A stretch of DNA of 5,744 bases, from contig DPCD01000071.1 of NCBI GenBank assembly GCA_003516765.1, positions 350 to 6,093 of the forward strand. Reading direction: 5' to 3'. Position 1 is the stretch's first letter. Each line of letters opens with the position of its first letter. The notes beneath the pieces were generated by a model that did no database searches, had not been told where the DNA came from, and saw only the letters and a program-made list of their open reading frames with translations. The position numbers and the translations under genes are program-made. Shown in pieces: positions 4,507 to 5,744 of this stretch. Source of the DNA: Clostridiales bacterium (GTDB lineage Bacteria > Bacillota > Clostridia > Oscillospirales > Oscillospiraceae).

Positions 4507-5744
4507 TTACGCCTTCATCAGCTCGTTTGCGGTTCGCTTCATCGTCTCAATGACACTGTCCGCTTCTTCGCGCGTCTTACCGACAGCGGAGAGATAGACC
4601 TTGATCTTCGGCTCCGTGCCAGACGGGCGGACGATGAGCTTTGCCTTGCCGTCCAGACGGTATTCCAGCACCTGCGCCTTTGGAAGCCCGGTGTCGTCGT
4701 TCTCGTAGTCGACCGAAGACAGAACCTTCCGTCCGGCAAGCTCCGCGGGTTTTTCTGCGCGCAGCCGCTCCATGAGGTTTTTCATCGTCTGCATGCCGGT
4801 TACGCCTTCAAACGTGAAGCTGCAAAGATCGTTGCGGTAGTAGCCAAACGTTTCATACAGGCTGTCGATGGCGTCACCGAGATTCATGCCCTTCTGCGCG
4901 TAATATGCCGCAGCCTCCATAATCAGAAGCGAAGCGTTTACCGCATCCTTGTCGCGCACATGCGTGCCGGAGAGATAGCCGTAGCTCTCTTCGAAGCCGA
5001 AGATATACCGGTCTTCCTCGCCTGCCGCTTCGAGCATGCCGATCTGCTCGCCGATGAACTTGAAGCCCGTGAGGACTCTTCGAAGCTCCACGCCGTAATG
5101 CTCTGCCACAGCGTCTACCATGTCGGTCGAGACAATCGTTGTGACCGCAACCGGCTTCTGCGGCATCTTGCCGCTTGCGAGACGGCTTCTGCAGATATAA
5201 TCCAGCAGAATGACCCCCATCTCGTTACCGGAAATGAGCCGGTAGCCACCCTTGTGGTCGGGCACGGCAGTGCCGCAGCGGTCGCAGTCCGGATCGGTGC
5301 CGAGGAGCAAATCCGGCTGAACCTTCTCACACAGCTCGAGTCCTTTTTGCATTGCCTGCCGGATTTCGGGATTCGGATACGGGCAGGTCGGGAAATGACC
5401 GTCCGGCTGCTCCTGCTCCTTTACGATGGTCATGTTCCGGATGCCGAGCTTCTGCGTCAGCTTTTTAACGCATTCAAGTCCCGCGCCGTTGAGCGGCGTG
5501 TAGACGAGCTTCAGGTTTTCAATTCCCTCGCCGCTGCCCACGCGCTGCGCATAGACGGCGTCGACAAACGCGTCCAACACCTCGTCGGGGATGTACCGGA
5601 TGCTTCCGGCGGCCAGCGCCGCGTCAAAGTCCGTGGTCTTCGCGCTGGTGAAATAGTCCATGTGCTCCAGCAGCGCGACCACGCGCTTTGCCGCCTCCGG
5701 CGTCATCTGACAGCCGTCGGAGCCGTAGACCTTGTAGCCGTTGT
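4507..5744 (-). CDS. Alpha-D-phosphohexomutase, phosphoglucomutase/phosphomannomutase (5' partial)
   Basis: Enzyme moving a phosphate between C1 and C6 of a hexose, most likely glucose 1-phosphate and glucose 6-phosphate, through a phosphoserine and Mg2+. The frame is open to the window edge. The codons before the ATG at 5706 read NGYKVYGSDGCQ, a conserved stretch of long clostridial mutases, so that Met is internal. About 411 residues are visible of an expected 560-580; the catalytic serine loop (TASHNP type) is outside the window. Visible motifs are the Mg2+ loop DPDCDR (5278-5295), the sugar-binding loop GFEES (4984-4998) and the phosphate loop RPSGTEPK (4606-4629). Length and motifs favour a PgcA-type phosphoglucomutase over the roughly 450-residue GlmM/ManB forms, but substrate choice is not proven. 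It converges on pyk. Its promoter is not visible. Confidence 0.94.
   Translation of the reverse strand, partial: NGYKVYGSDGCQMTPEAAKRVVALLEHMDYFTSAKTTDFDAALAAGSIRYIPDEVLDAFVDAVYAQRVGSGEGIENLKLVYTPLNGAGLECVKKLTQKLGIRNMTIVKEQEQPDGHFPTCPYPNPEIRQAMQKGLELCEKVQPDLLLGTDPDCDRCGTAVPDHKGGYRLISGNEMGVILLDYICRSRLASGKMPQKPVAVTTIVSTDMVDAVAEHYGVELRRVLTGFKFIGEQIGMLEAAGEEDRYIFGFEESYGYLSGTHVRDKDAVNASLLIMEAAAYYAQKGMNLGDAIDSLYETFGYYRNDLCSFTFEGVTGMQTMKNLMERLRAEKPAELAGRKVLSSVDYENDDTGLPKAQVLEYRLDGKAKLIVRPSGTEPKIKVYLSAVGKTREEADSVIETMKRTANELMKA

Overview
The window looks like chromosomal DNA of a GC-rich, low-branching Gram-positive bacterium of class Clostridia, probably the Oscillospirales/Ruminococcaceae group. This is an inference from the strong AGGAGG-type ribosome binding sites, the sigma-A-like promoters with extended -10 boxes, the GC-rich third codon positions against AT-rich spacers, and the style of the pyruvate kinase and phospho-sugar mutase proteins. 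Nothing in it looks like a phage, insertion sequence, plasmid, CRISPR array, tRNA or rRNA.

Layout. 1-1224 (+): a MATE-family multidrug/cation antiporter lacking only its N-terminus, which lies before the window. 1225-1297: a short spacer with a candidate promoter, a 10-bp palindrome and a strong ribosome binding site. 1298-2593 (+): a compact cytoplasmic GH13 alpha-amylase-family glycosidase with all catalytic residues present. 2594-2990: a 397-base spacer that is the least ordinary part of the window. It holds a near-consensus promoter, a transcribed segment that folds into several hairpins and ends in a strong intrinsic terminator, a further GC-rich hairpin, and a 24-codon open frame with an excellent ribosome binding site. 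2991-4406 (+): pyruvate kinase. 4414-4454: a long bidirectional terminator. 4507-5744 (-): the C-terminal three quarters of an alpha-D-phosphohexomutase (phosphoglucomutase/phosphomannomutase), whose start lies beyond the window.

The three enzymes fit central carbohydrate use. The GH13 enzyme would act on intracellular alpha-glucans or maltodextrins. The mutase would interconvert glucose 1-phosphate and glucose 6-phosphate. Pyruvate kinase closes glycolysis. They are not one operon: the GH13 gene and the pyk leader each appear to have their own promoter, and the mutase converges on pyk. The two promoters resemble each other closely (16 of 18 bases identical from the extended -10 into the start of the transcript), which may mean similar expression. 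The terminator inside the pyk leader, with no convincing promoter after it, suggests that pyk is controlled by attenuation or readthrough, or that a separate small RNA is made there. The leader was not recognised as any riboswitch or T-box class.
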